This document shows, in pieces, positions 16,217-24,893 of a DNA stretch of 64,000 bases. The stretch's first letter is position 1. The number at the start of each line of letters is the position of its first letter. This DNA is from JBFWVD01 sp050246915 (GTDB lineage Bacteria; Actinomycetota; Acidimicrobiia; Acidimicrobiales; Ilumatobacteraceae): assembly GCA_050246915.1 (NCBI GenBank), contig JBFWVD010000004.1, positions 79,027 to 143,026 on the forward strand, written 5' to 3'. Both the position numbers and the translations under genes were made by a program. The notes under the pieces were generated by a model. The model saw only the letters and a list, made by a program, of their open reading frames with translations. It searched no databases and had not been told where the DNA came from.

Positions 16217-17518
16217 TCAGGCGATGTTGAAGTCGGGGGACAGCAGGACGAGGACCATGAGGTTCACCTGCTCGGTGACGGCGCTGTACCCGGAAGCGCT
16301 GCGCTCGGCGGTGAGCCAGCTCCGCATGGCGTTCACCGTCGTGGTCGATGGTGATGTCAATCCGAATTGCGCGATGGCGGCGTCGACCGCTTGGTTGACG
16401 CTCAGCAGGTTGGTGCCGGCGAGTACGCCGGCGTCCTTGGCCTTGTTGGCGATGTTCTTGGCGAACGCGGCGCGAGCCCAATAGGCGGCCGAGCTGATCC
16501 AGTAGCCGTTGCTCTTCCACCCCGATACGTCCGGTGGGTTCAGGAGCTCCTGGTTCATGTTCACGTGATAGCTGTCGGGTCGGGCCGTGGCGGCCGGGAC
16601 ACCGGTGAGCTTGATGGCCGCTGCCATGTACTCGACTGGTGAACGCACCAACTGCCCCTTGCACTCCGGAGCGTAGAACTCGGGCATCAAGAGCAGTTGA
16701 CGGACCGTCGCCGCGATGTCCCATGAGGACTGGAAGGTGGCAGCCAACGTGTCGATGACCGTGCTGGTGGGATTGGTGTTGGCGAAGAACTTCCAGAGTT
16801 TGGTGACGATGTAGCGGGCGCAGATGGTGCCCTTGGGTCCATCCAGCGTCCAGTCGATGACACCAGGCCCGTCGAAGTTCGCGGTCTGGCCGAAGATGGT
16901 CTTGTTGCCGTTGTCGTGGCGGGAAGGGTTGAAGGAGTACGTGTCGCGGGCGGAGTTGAGACCGTGACCGGTCCAGGCGCGAGCGGACTCGACCACCTCG
17001 TCCTGGGTGTAGTTGTCCACGCCGAGCATGAACAGCTCCCACAACTCACGGGCGAAGTTCTCCTGCACCTTGCCGACGCGGTTGGTCTCGTTGTTCAGGT
17101 AGCGCAGCATCGCCGGCTCGATGGACATCGCCTTGGTGAAGGTTCGGAAGTTGCCGGCGCAGTTGGCTCGATACAGGGCGTTCTGTTGGTACATCAGCTG
17201 TTGACTGCCGACGTCGCGGTCTTCGGAGCAGAAGTGACCGTGCCAGAAGAACGTCAACTTTTCTTGCAGCGGCTTGGTCGTGGTGGCCATACGGTCATAC
17301 CACCACCAGATCAGGTTCAAGTAGCGCTGTCCGCTACTCACGGCCGGGTCGGTGAGTCCGGCCGGTGGCGTGTCGGCCGGCGCCCCGGAGAAGTTCAGCA
17401 GATCGTCGACGATGGTCGTGAGGTCCTGCGTGGTCGCCAGCGTGTCGATCTGCGCAACCGTTCCCCCGAATCCGGCGCGCCGGAGCAGATGTGCGACATC
17501 GTCGCGTGGTGTGGGCAC
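16217..17518 (-). CDS. DUF1800 family protein
   Basis: A 433-residue DUF1800 protein. It begins VPTPRDDVAHLLRRAGFGG, followed by WWYDRMATTTKPLQEKLTFFWHGHF, NFARELWELFMLGV with YTQDEV, and a C-terminal half with ELLNPPDVSGWK. All are family hallmarks. No signal peptide is seen. The start is GTG 17518, seven bases after GGAGG (17526-17530 on the minus strand); the frame is open to 17569. It is the first gene of a two-gene unit with the Tat-exported DUF1501 gene. Family function is unknown. A second such pair sits at 43927-46625. Confidence 0.85.
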   Translation of the reverse strand: MPTPRDDVAHLLRRAGFGGTVAQIDTLATTQDLTTIVDDLLNFSGAPADTPPAGLTDPAVSSGQRYLNLIWWWYDRMATTTKPLQEKLTFFWHGHFCSEDRDVGSQQLMYQQNALYRANCAGNFRTFTKAMSIEPAMLRYLNNETNRVGKVQENFARELWELFMLGVDNYTQDEVVESARAWTGHGLNSARDTYSFNPSRHDNGNKTIFGQTANFDGPGVIDWTLDGPKGTICARYIVTKLWKFFANTNPTSTVIDTLAATFQSSWDIAATVRQLLLMPEFYAPECKGQLVRSPVEYMAAAIKLTGVPAATARPDSYHVNMNQELLNPPDVSGWKSNGYWISSAAYWARAAFAKNIANKAKDAGVLAGTNLLSVNQAVDAAIAQFGLTSPSTTTVNAMRSWLTAERSASGYSAVTEQVNLMVLVLLSPDFNIA

Positions 17519-17777
17519 CGTCGGTCCTCCCCGTGATAGCCGTGTGAGGTATCGACCGCCCTTGACCACTTCTTGGGTGAAGCGTTCCTCAATCTTGAAG
17601 ACCGGTGCAGCGTCGTCGGGGATGGGCCGTCACGAGCGGGCAGGGGCGCGACGATCGCCGCGCTCGGCGGCGAAGCGCCTGGAGAGGATGCACTCGTCGC
17701 GCAGATGCCGTGTGACGGGGCATCGCACAAGCGCGTATAGCAAGCGGCAGGTGGGCGAGTTCAAGGGGGGTGACGGG

Positions 17778-18038
17778 GTGATCGGTCCAGGCGAGTCCAC
17801 ATGGGAACTGCGTCTTCGTGCAGAAGTCGGTAGGAATCAGGCAATGGTTGCGATGAAGGCGCTCCAACTCATCGGAGCAGGCGGGTGCTCGGTAGATGCG
17901 GCGGCTGAGGCGCTCGGGTATTCCCCTCGTCATCTCAAGCGGGTCCTCGCAGCGGCGCGCCAGGCTCTCGGCGCTGAAACCAACGCCGATGCGTATGAAC
18001 GGTTGCGTACCGGTCCCGACCCCCTTGAGTCGAATTGA
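17778..18038 (+). CDS. small helix-turn-helix protein
   Basis: An 86-residue protein whose C-terminal part, AMKALQLIGAGGCSVDAAAEALGYSPRHLKR in two pieces, has the spacing of a helix-turn-helix (AraC- or LuxR-like recognition helix SPRHLKRVLAAARQ). GTG 17778 follows a GGGGGG run by seven bases; the longer frame upstream shows no coding character. It is divergent from the DUF1800/DUF1501 unit and could regulate it, but that is inferred from position only. Confidence 0.5.
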   Translation: MIGPGESTWELRLRAEVGRNQAMVAMKALQLIGAGGCSVDAAAEALGYSPRHLKRVLAAARQALGAETNADAYERLRTGPDPLESN

Positions 18039-18304
18039 GGGCAACTGAGCGTGCCTGGGTGTCATGAACATGTCACTGTTCGGAGGGCCAGTGCTCGAGT
18101 ACGAAGGTGGAGGCAACCCGGTGCCAGCAGGTTCATACATACGAGTTGTGTCTTCGAGCAGTTGTGGCGGCGGGACGCTGTCAACGGGGCTGCACGCAAC
18201 GGAGTCTTCTGTCCGTCCGGGCTGTTGGAATCGCAGTTCGAGCGGCTGGCATACGGCCGCCTGTTGGGCTCTGTACCCGTGACGAGTGAGAGAGGTTGCG
18301 ATCG
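18039..18304. other. intergenic stretch, no supported gene
   Basis: Short open frames exist here (for example 18064-18282), but they show Ser/Gly-rich, non-conserved-looking products and poor start signals. The region ends with GAGAGAGG, which probably serves the next gene as its ribosome binding site. Confidence 0.5.
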
Positions 18305-18916
18305 ATGAAACGTTCAGCACCAATCATTACAGGAGTCAGCGCGGCTGCGACTGCCGCCCTCATCATGGTGTTGGCCGGGCCGCGCGCTGCGGGCGGCCCG
18401 ACCCTCCCAACCGCGGGACCCAGCGGCTCCGACCCGCGGACCATGGTGGTGACCGGGGATGTCGTCACCGGGGCAGTGTCCTTCGTTGAGGAGGTCAGGC
18501 GCAGTGGGGTAGCCCCGCACTCGGTCGGTTGGTCACCGAGTGACCGTGGTCGAGATCCGGGGGAGACGCTCGCGGCCGTTGCCACAGAGCGCGTCTTCGG
18601 GTCTGCAGTAGTTGCCGTGCTTCCCTCGGGGGATGTTTGTCTCTCACTGCTGCTCAGTGACTGGGAGCCGAGCGGCTGCACGGCTTTGAGCGAGGCTCTA
18701 GCCGGTCGACTTGTGCTCGACGTCCAGGCGAGCGCCTCGACTCAGCGGATCGTCGCGGGCATTGTTCCCGATGGCGCATCGGTCGTCTCGAGCGACAAGC
18801 GGACCGTGCTCATCGAGAACAATGTCTGGATGGCGACCGCCACGGAAGGATCGTCGTTCGTGGTCCGAGATGCCGTAGGGCACCTGATGGAGGTCGGGAT
18901 CTTGTCGAACCAGTAG
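18305..18916 (+). CDS. exported protein of unknown function
   Basis: A 203-residue protein with a signal peptide (MKRSAPIITGVSAAATAALIM... with Ala-x-Ala-like cleavage near residue 28). The mature part contains two cysteines (VCLSLLL and GCTAL), possibly a disulfide, and no recognisable domain. ATG 18305 is chosen because GAGAGAGG precedes it; an in-frame TTG lies nine bases upstream. Third-position GC is lower than in the neighbours, and together with the flanking non-coding stretches this hints at a recently acquired or fast-evolving gene. Confidence 0.5.
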   Translation: MKRSAPIITGVSAAATAALIMVLAGPRAAGGPTLPTAGPSGSDPRTMVVTGDVVTGAVSFVEEVRRSGVAPHSVGWSPSDRGRDPGETLAAVATERVFGSAVVAVLPSGDVCLSLLLSDWEPSGCTALSEALAGRLVLDVQASASTQRIVAGIVPDGASVVSSDKRTVLIENNVWMATATEGSSFVVRDAVGHLMEVGILSNQ

Positions 18917-19043
18917 CGCAGTGGTTGACGGGTCGGGATGCGAGCGGGTGCGGAGCCTTTGGACGAGTCGAGTCGACACAGGACTGTGCTTGAGAGGGTC
19001 ACCTGCGTCGGTCGATGGACGCCTTTGACTTTCGGCCCGACCG

Positions 19044-19049
19044 TAGGCT
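19044..19049 (+). promoter_or_regulatory. -10 element TAGGCT for pyrE, leaderless
   Basis: TAGGCT ends seven bases before ATG 19057. A TTGACT occurs at 19025-19030 but is only 13 bases away, too close for a normal -35. Confidence 0.45.
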
Positions 19050-19056
19050 CGGGCCC

Positions 19057-19608
19057 ATGGACTCGTCCCGGCAAGCGCTTCGCGATCACGTTCTGACCCA
19101 TTCGGTGAAGCGAGGCGAGTTCACGCTCAAGTCCGGGGCGAAGTCCACGTGGTTCCTCGACACCAAGCAGACGCTGTGCCGTCCTGACGGCATCACGTTG
19201 GTGGCCGAGGCTGCGCTCGAGCTCATTCCGGCCGAGGCGACGAGCATCGGTGGGCTCACCATGGGGGCCGATCCACTGGCGTACGGCGTTGCCGCCATCG
19301 GTGCGCTCAAAGGTCGCTCACTGCGGAGCTTCTCCATCCGCAAAGAAGCCAAGGATCACGGCGTCGAAGGTCGCATCGCCGGTGCGTTGTTGCCCGGCGA
19401 CAATGTGATCGTCACCGAGGACACCGCCACCCGTGGCACCTCAGCGATGGAGGCGGTCGAGGTGGTGCGGGCGTACGGGGCCGAGGTGCTCATGATCTTG
19501 GCCCTCGTCGATCGCGGCGGCACCGCGGGCGCCAGGGCCCGCGATGCCGGCATCGCCTTCGCGGCATTGCTCACCGCCGAGGACCTCGGGTTCCCGTTTG
19601 GTTCCTGA
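19057..19608 (+). CDS. pyrE: orotate phosphoribosyltransferase
   Basis: A 183-residue OPRTase that joins orotate to PRPP to make OMP in pyrimidine synthesis. Motifs are SGAKSTWFLDTKQTL at the orotate site, GGLTMGADPLAYGV, FSIRKEAKDHG on the flexible loop, and the 13-residue PRPP signature VIVTEDTATRGTS. ATG 19057 gives the usual family start; an in-frame ATG at 19015 would add a non-conserved extension. No other pyr gene is adjacent, although a DHODH-like gene ends at 629. Confidence 0.92.
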   Translation: MDSSRQALRDHVLTHSVKRGEFTLKSGAKSTWFLDTKQTLCRPDGITLVAEAALELIPAEATSIGGLTMGADPLAYGVAAIGALKGRSLRSFSIRKEAKDHGVEGRIAGALLPGDNVIVTEDTATRGTSAMEAVEVVRAYGAEVLMILALVDRGGTAGARARDAGIAFAALLTAEDLGFPFGS

Positions 19609-19656
19609 CCAGACCCGGTTCCTGAGCCGGCGAAACCCACCCCGATCGTTCTGTGC

Positions 19657-19687
19657 ACGAGAAGGTACGGCCGGCGTGCGTTCTCGT
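19657..19687. terminator. hairpin between convergent pyrE and DUF4349 genes
   Basis: ACGAGAA (19657-19663) pairs with TTCTCGT (19681-19687), with a 17-base loop that is itself self-complementary (GGCCGGC). It lies in the 96-base gap between two convergent stop codons. Confidence 0.5.
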
Positions 19688-19704
19688 ACCTAGAAGACTG
19701 GAGT

Positions 19705-20703
19705 TCAGGCGTCGATGGGCTCGTCGTGCGGCACCGGCACTTCCACCGCAGCGACCGAGGCCGGAGTGCGCCGGCGGCGGCGAACGATGAGCCACACGCC
19801 GAGCAGCATCGCCGCGGGGATCAGCCACGGCACCAGCCACGCCGCCACGATGGCGATCGCCAGTCCGGCCCCCAACAGAGCATCGGTGCCTTGTTCGAGC
19901 GCCTTCCCGACGGTCATGTCGTCATCGGCCGTGGTCGGCGCAGCCGCTTCGGTCGGGGTGGGCTGCAGGGTCAACGTCACCGTGGCCATCTCGGTCTGTG
20001 ACGACAGCATCCGCTGTTGACCGAGGAGTTGTTCGAGTTCGGTCTCGCGGCGGGTCAGCTCCGACTCGACAGCTGCCAACTGGTTCACGTCGGTGGTCTG
20101 GGCCATGAACAGCCGGACGCGCTCCACGCTGGCGCGCGCCGCTGAGATTCGGCTCTCCACGTCTACGAAGGTGGCGGTCACGTCCTCGGACTGCTGCGTC
20201 TGGGTGAGCAGGGTTCCCAATCCGTTGAGGTTCTGGAGCAGTGCGGAGACCTTGGCCGGTGGCACCTTCATGACGATGGTCGAGGACGGCGTGCGGCCCG
20301 GACCACCGAAGTTGGTCTGCTGGTTGGCGACGTAGCCGCCGAGACCTTCGAGATAGGTCGACGCCTTCAGCGACGCCGCCCCGACGTCGGCCACCTCCAC
20401 GTCGAGTGTGACGGTGACGATCACCTTCCGGTCCGCCGGTGGAGTGGGCACCGGTGTGCTCGAACCTCCGCCGGTGTTGCTGCTCGGGCTCCCAGGAGCG
20501 ACCGTGGTGGCCGCCGCGGCAGCGGTCGTGGCGGTGGCGCCCTCGGCGACGACCTGGCTGCCAGCGCGATCGGCGACCGAGACCGACGCTGACGATCCGC
20601 CGTCGTCGCCACAAGCCGTCAGCATCAGTCCCGACACTGCGGCGATGGCCGTGACCGATCGGGCAAGAGGGGATCGGGGACGCCGCAGCGGGAACGGTCG
20701 CAT
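19705..20703 (-). CDS. DUF4349 lipoprotein
   Basis: A 332-residue envelope protein. A lipoprotein signal with lipobox LMLTAC is at residues ~25-35, followed by an Ala/Thr/Ser-rich linker. A beta domain follows (KVIVTVTLDVEVADVG, GGYVANQQTNFGG, TIVMKVPPAKV). A coiled coil spans about residues 190-240 (ESRISAARASVERV, ESELTRRETELEQLLGQQ). Near the C-terminus is one membrane helix (AIAIVAAWLVPWLIPAAMLLGVWLIV), then a basic cytoplasmic tail. This is the classic DUF4349 layout; function is unknown. ATG 20703 is chosen as the start of the signal peptide; ATG 20742 is also possible. Confidence 0.82.
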   Translation of the reverse strand: MRPFPLRRPRSPLARSVTAIAAVSGLMLTACGDDGGSSASVSVADRAGSQVVAEGATATTAAAAATTVAPGSPSSNTGGGSSTPVPTPPADRKVIVTVTLDVEVADVGAASLKASTYLEGLGGYVANQQTNFGGPGRTPSSTIVMKVPPAKVSALLQNLNGLGTLLTQTQQSEDVTATFVDVESRISAARASVERVRLFMAQTTDVNQLAAVESELTRRETELEQLLGQQRMLSSQTEMATVTLTLQPTPTEAAAPTTADDDMTVGKALEQGTDALLGAGLAIAIVAAWLVPWLIPAAMLLGVWLIVRRRRRTPASVAAVEVPVPHDEPIDA

Positions 20704-20905
20704 GGCCGATGTGGACGTGGTGTGTGTGCCCGTGTTCAACATGGCCTTCAGATGGCTTCGGGACCCCTGATGGTTCCCCGATGGCGGTGACGGTCTCGTG
20801 ACCATTGGGGCGCGATCAGATTGCGGCGACCCGGCGGAGTGTGATCGTGTCTGGTCGTCACAGAGCGGGCCGACCCGGCGCGCTCCGTCCGGAGCGAGGG
20901 AACCC

Positions 20906-21847
20906 ATGATCGACTTCCACGGCCAGGTAGCGGTGATCACCGGTGCAGGCAACGGCCTGGGCCGCAAGTACGCGATCGACCTCGCGGCGCGCGGTGCGGC
21001 CATCGTGGTGAACGACCTCGGCACCACGGTCGATGGCCAGGGCGTGTCGGCGAGCGTTGCCCAGAGCGTGGTGGAGGAGATCGAAGCGCTGGGGGGCAAG
21101 GCGGTCGCATCGGTCGAAACGGTGAACACCCCCGAGGGCGGCGAGGCCATCGTGGCTGCTGGCATCGAAGCGTTCGGTCGTGTCGACGTGGTCATCCACT
21201 CCGCGGGCATCTTGCGCAACAACGCCTTCGTGGACATGCCGTTCGAGGACGTGCGAGCCGTCATCGATGTGCATCTGCTCGGCGCGTTCAACATCGCTCA
21301 ACCGGCGTTTCGTCAGATGATCAAACAGCGATACGGTCGCCTGGTGCTGGTGAGTTCGAATCAGGGGTTCGGGAACCCGGGCCGGGCCAACTACGCGGCG
21401 GCCAAGATGGGCATCATCGGCCTCACCAACGTGCTCGCTCAAGAAGGGCGCGAGCACGGCATCGCCGCCAACGCGCTGATGCCGCTCGGCCTCACCCGCA
21501 TGGGGGCCAACAAGGGTGATCAGGCCGATCGCATGACGGCAACGTTCGCTCCCATCAAGCACCGAATCCGCGGGGCATGGGTCACACCGATGGTCACGTA
21601 CCTCTCGTCGAGCAGTTGTCGGGAGAGCGGCGAGACCTTCTCGGCCATCGGCGGCCGCTACGCCCGGGTGTTCATGGGCCTTGCGCCTGGTTGGGTGTCA
21701 CCGGGCGAGGAGCCCCCGACGGCCGAGGACATCGCCGCCAATATGGCACTGGTGCAAGCGGTGGACGGCTATTCGATCCCCGGCTCGTTCTACGACGAGG
21801 TGCAACACGCGGTCGATCGCTACACCGAGGAGCGGCCGAAGGGCTGA
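20906..21847 (+). CDS. short-chain dehydrogenase/reductase (17beta-HSD4-like)
   Basis: A 313-residue SDR with the NAD(P)-binding TGAGNGLGRKYA motif at residues 12-23, NDLGTT, HSAGIL and the catalytic Ser-Tyr-Lys (VSSNQGFG, then Tyr163 and Lys167 in NYAAAK). The long C-terminal extension and NDLG motif are typical of the multifunctional-enzyme type 2/17beta-HSD4-like branch, often acting on acyl-CoA or steroid substrates. The GAGGG ribosome site is partly held in a hairpin (CGCTCC 20881-20886 with GGAGCG 20891-20896), which might modulate translation. It faces a convergent LLM gene. Confidence 0.85.
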   Translation: MIDFHGQVAVITGAGNGLGRKYAIDLAARGAAIVVNDLGTTVDGQGVSASVAQSVVEEIEALGGKAVASVETVNTPEGGEAIVAAGIEAFGRVDVVIHSAGILRNNAFVDMPFEDVRAVIDVHLLGAFNIAQPAFRQMIKQRYGRLVLVSSNQGFGNPGRANYAAAKMGIIGLTNVLAQEGREHGIAANALMPLGLTRMGANKGDQADRMTATFAPIKHRIRGAWVTPMVTYLSSSSCRESGETFSAIGGRYARVFMGLAPGWVSPGEEPPTAEDIAANMALVQAVDGYSIPGSFYDEVQHAVDRYTEERPKG

Positions 21848-21880
21848 GCGCGGGAAAGCATCAACGGCGCGAGGTCGAAC

Positions 21881-22870
21881 TCACGCGAGATGTGGCAGCA
21901 CCTTGTGCTCGATGAGGTCGAGTGACTCGGCGGCCACGTCGGGGTCGAGCCCGCCCATGAGTGGGTGCAGCGTCAACGAACCTTGCTCGCGCGTCAGAGC
22001 GATGCACTCCTCGGGAGTGAGCACGAGGTACAGCCCGCTCGAGCGAAGCGCGTCGGCGTCCTCCATCTCCTTGTAGAGGGTGATGTCATCTCCCGCCGCG
22101 GCGAGCCAACGCCCGTACGAGTTCGACTCGTGCAGCGCGTGGGGTGCGATCTTGGCCCAGGCGTGGTCGGGGTCCTCGCTGACATGGAGGAACATCTGCC
22201 CTTTGGGCCCACCGGTCGGCCCCGGGGTACGGCCCAGTTCGGCGCACGCGTCCAGGTACACCGACGACAGTTCGTCGTTGGTGGGGAAGAACCCGTCGGC
22301 AAGACGTGCCGCACGCCGAGCGGCCGCCGGTGACGAACCACCGAGGAAGATCATCGGCCCGCCGGGACGCAACGGCGCCGGGGTGATGTGAACCGTCGAA
22401 CCGTTGTGCTCGAAGGGCTGTGCGGTCCACGCCTTGCGCAGAAAGGCGATGCCGTCCTCGATGGCCCGCACGCGACCGGGGAACGATCGTCCGAGCATCT
22501 CGTACTCCTCGGGGCGATAGCCGGCGCCGATGGTGATGTCGACGCGCCCGCCGCTGGCCAGATCGAGCACGGCCAGATCCTCGGCGACGCGCACGACGTC
22601 ATAGAGCGGCAGCAACAACGCGCTCACCATGATGCGTATCGACGACGTCGCGCCCGCGACCACAGCCGCGGCGATGACGGGCGAGGGTAGGTATCCGTCC
22701 TCGGAACCGTGGTGTTCGGAGAACAGCACAGTGTCGATCCCGACACGCTCTGCCCAGCGGACCTGTTCGAGCATCGCGCCGTAGAGCTCCCCATGCGGTC
22801 GTGCGAACGACGGCGAACGCATGTCGTAGCGGATGATCGTTGGTGGCCGTGTGGCGTCGATGGGATCCAT
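21881..22870 (-). CDS. LLM-class flavin-dependent oxidoreductase
   Basis: A 329-residue luciferase-like TIM-barrel protein that uses FMN or F420. Visible features are a start with YDMRSPSF, LFSEHHGSEDGYLPSP, ALLLPLYDVVRVAEDLAVLDLASGGRVDITIGAGYRPEE in pieces, and GGSSPAAARRAARLADGFFP. ATG 22870 lies four bases after the stop of the upstream SDR gene, so the two form an operon transcribed leftward. The substrate is unknown; neighbours suggest a catabolic or lipid-modifying pathway. Confidence 0.87.
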   Translation of the reverse strand: MDPIDATRPPTIIRYDMRSPSFARPHGELYGAMLEQVRWAERVGIDTVLFSEHHGSEDGYLPSPVIAAAVVAGATSSIRIMVSALLLPLYDVVRVAEDLAVLDLASGGRVDITIGAGYRPEEYEMLGRSFPGRVRAIEDGIAFLRKAWTAQPFEHNGSTVHITPAPLRPGGPMIFLGGSSPAAARRAARLADGFFPTNDELSSVYLDACAELGRTPGPTGGPKGQMFLHVSEDPDHAWAKIAPHALHESNSYGRWLAAAGDDITLYKEMEDADALRSSGLYLVLTPEECIALTREQGSLTLHPLMGGLDPDVAAESLDLIEHKVLPHLA

Positions 22871-22874
22871 GGGG

Positions 22875-23708
22875 TCAGCCTTTCGAGCGGGAGCGCTTGG
22901 CTTGTTCGGCGCTCGAGTACTCGAGCAGATATGCGTCGGGGTCGGTGGCCAGCGCGATCACATCAGCACGAGCCTCGGGCGCGGTGAGGATCATGAAACG
23001 TTGGCTGACGATGGCGTCGACCACGAGATCACCGACGACGTCGGCGGTCACCATGGGCAGCGGCGGTGTCTGCACCACGGTGGTGGCGCCGCCGAAGAAC
23101 GTCATCTGTTCGACGATGTTGGTGGCCACGCCAGCTGGGCACAGGCAACTCACATTGACACCGTGTGGTGCGAGGTAGAGCGCCAATGACTCCGACATGC
23201 CGACGATGGCGTGTTTGGTGGCTACGTAGGGAAGTCGGTCGTAGCCATAGGGCAGTAGTCCGGCCATCGAAGCGGTGTTGATGATGTGGCCGCGTCGTTG
23301 TTCCATGAAGATCGGCAGGAACACGGCGTTGGCGCGCACCACGCCCATGATGTTGATGTCGATGGCCCGCTGCCATTCCTCGATGGGGATCGACTCGGCG
23401 GGCCCGACGCTGAGCACGCCCACGTTGTTCATCACGATGTCGACGCGTCCGAACTCCTCGAGGCAGCGATCTCGGGCCGATTGCAGATCCCCGAGCGAGG
23501 TCACGTCACACCACAGCGGGATGGAGCGACCGCCCTCTGCAGTGATCTCGTCGGCCACAGCGACAGATCGTGAAGCGTCGATGTCGGCCACCACGATGGA
23601 GGTACCGCGTCGACTGAGAGCCAGCGCGCATGCCTTCCCGATGCCGCTGCCGGCACCTGTGATGAGCGCTGCGGCGCCGTCGAGGTCGATGGGATGGGGT
23701 CGGCTCAT
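22875..23708 (-). CDS. short-chain dehydrogenase/reductase
   Basis: A 277-residue classical SDR with TGAGSGIGKACAL, DIDASR at the cofactor-discriminating strand end (favouring NAD), NNVGVL, NTASMAGL and YVATKHAIVGM (catalytic Tyr and Lys). A C-terminal extension ends in a basic AKRSRSKG tail. The start at ATG 23708 has GAGG five bases upstream. It is upstream of the LLM gene in one transcription unit, and the TetR gene lies just upstream of it in the same direction. Confidence 0.86.
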   Translation of the reverse strand: MSRPHPIDLDGAAALITGAGSGIGKACALALSRRGTSIVVADIDASRSVAVADEITAEGGRSIPLWCDVTSLGDLQSARDRCLEEFGRVDIVMNNVGVLSVGPAESIPIEEWQRAIDINIMGVVRANAVFLPIFMEQRRGHIINTASMAGLLPYGYDRLPYVATKHAIVGMSESLALYLAPHGVNVSCLCPAGVATNIVEQMTFFGGATTVVQTPPLPMVTADVVGDLVVDAIVSQRFMILTAPEARADVIALATDPDAYLLEYSSAEQAKRSRSKG

Positions 23709-23733
23709 TGATCCTCGTCTGGCTCGGGCAGCG

Positions 23734-24414
23734 TCAAGCGCTGTTCCGTGGGATGGGGGCGAGTGCTGCCGCGTCGGCCAACGCCTGCAACGTGGTGGGC
23801 GAGATCGGTGCTCGGAGATACCCGATCAAGCCGTCGAGCATGCTGGTGAAGTGCGTCTCGAACGGCGAAGTGGGTCGCCCATGGCGATGGGCGCGTTCCC
23901 GGTCGGCTGATGCGGTCACGGCCATCTGCATGACCTGGAACACGCGATCTCGACGGATCGGTGCGGGAACCTCGAGCAGCAAGCGGTCCACTTGGTCGTA
24001 GAACTGCTCGGTCATGACGCGGTACTCCACCGGTAGTCGGTCGAAGTATCGGGCGATGTTGTCGAAGCGACGCAGCTCCTCGAGGAATGACAGGTAGTAG
24101 TTCCCGGGTTGCTCGGCCTGATCGACGATGGGGAGCAAGTAGGACGTGAGCCACGTCCTCAGCTCATCGCCGTCGTGGGATGGCATCGCCCGAGCGAACA
24201 GCTCGGCCCGTCGATCGGACATCTCGATCAGACGATTTTCGAAGATGGCGTGGATGAGACCGTCACGCGACCCGAAGTGATAGGCGACCGCAGAGTTGTT
24301 GCCGTTCCCCGCCTCGAGGCTGATCTGCCGCAACGACACACCGTTGATGCCGTATTGCGCGAACAAGCGCTCGGCGGTGAGCACCAGTTGCACCTTGGCT
24401 GAGACGGCCGTCAC
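23734..24414 (-). CDS. TetR-family transcriptional regulator
   Basis: A 226-residue repressor-type protein. Residues ~5-50 form the TetR DNA-binding domain (LVLTAERLFAQYGINGVSLRQISLEAG, then SAVAYHFGSRDGLI). The C-terminal ligand domain is helical with no close family recognised. GTG 24414 is chosen over upstream starts because a near-consensus promoter (TTGACT, 17 bases, TTGTAT) ends six bases before it. Probable targets are the SDR-LLM operon downstream and the divergent remnant gene upstream; this is inferred from position. Confidence 0.83.
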   Translation of the reverse strand: MTAVSAKVQLVLTAERLFAQYGINGVSLRQISLEAGNGNNSAVAYHFGSRDGLIHAIFENRLIEMSDRRAELFARAMPSHDGDELRTWLTSYLLPIVDQAEQPGNYYLSFLEELRRFDNIARYFDRLPVEYRVMTEQFYDQVDRLLLEVPAPIRRDRVFQVMQMAVTASADRERAHRHGRPTSPFETHFTSMLDGLIGYLRAPISPTTLQALADAAALAPIPRNSA

Positions 24415-24420
24415 AAAGCA

Positions 24421-24449
24421 ATACAAGCCGGGGAAGGTGCGAAAGTCAA
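24421..24449 (-). promoter_or_regulatory. near-consensus promoter for the TetR gene, leaderless
   Basis: On the minus strand TTGACT (24444-24449) and TTGTAT (24421-24426) are separated by exactly 17 bases, with six bases to GTG 24414. The gene is therefore probably leaderless. Confidence 0.65.
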
Positions 24450-24760
24450 CTGTCTTAACCGGTACGGTCCGATCACTTCTACGGAGGGTTGGCCAGCAGG
24501 GGTTCCTCGACACCAACCTCGTCCCGGACCCGCCGCGCGATGTGCCGTACTACGGCAACGGCATCTTGAACTTCGTGTTCGCGATGATGTGGAAGCGCCC
24601 GGGACTCAGCCGTCGCGATCGCCACTTCATCACCTTCGACGAGATGCGAGAGGTGGTACTGCAGTTCGCTGCCCACTCCGGCTGGCCGAAGGCCTCGTAC
24701 CTCCAGCAGGTCACCGATGAGTTGCACGCCAGGGTGCTGGCCGAAGCCGCTACTGGGTGA
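24437..24760 (+). pseudogene. internally deleted carboxymuconolactone decarboxylase-family remnant
   Basis: The frame encodes the two ends of a CMD/peroxidase-related protein. The N-terminal part is PRDVPYYGNGILNFVFAMMW with KRPGLSRRDRHFIT. The C-terminal part is EMREVVLQFAAHSGWPKASYLQQV. In the family about 30 residues, including a conserved helix with SHVYAAL-like sequence, separate these parts; here they are joined directly. The expected start is also missing: the only in-frame GTG (24437) lies inside the TetR promoter. I read this as a decayed gene; a shortened functional protein is possible but unlikely. Confidence 0.55.
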
Positions 24761-24766
24761 TCTTGG

Positions 24767-24842
24767 TGGTGGTCGAGACCGGCGTCGATCCGGTGACCTC
24801 ACGCTTTTCAGGCGTGCGCTCTGCCAACTGAGCTACTCGACC
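24767..24842 (-). tRNA. tRNA-Phe (anticodon GAA)
   Basis: A 76-base cloverleaf. Acceptor GGTCGAG pairs with CTCGACC; the anticodon stem is CACGC/GCGTG with loop CTGAAAA. CCA is encoded (24767-24769). The T stem is ACCGG/CCGGT, but its loop reads ATCGACG, so position 54 is A instead of the near-universal T. Confidence 0.95.
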
Positions 24843-24893
24843 GTGGGTTGATTGCTGCGCTTCTGTGGAAACGGTATCGCTGTGAAACGAAGC

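Noticed and set aside
18064..18282. Possible 72-residue gene with a Gly/Ser-rich product
   Set aside because: No ribosome site or -10 element, no recognisable fold, and overlapping frames look equally open.
19025..19030. TTGACT as the -35 of pyrE
   Set aside because: Only 13 bases separate it from the -10 candidate at 19044, too short for a normal spacer.
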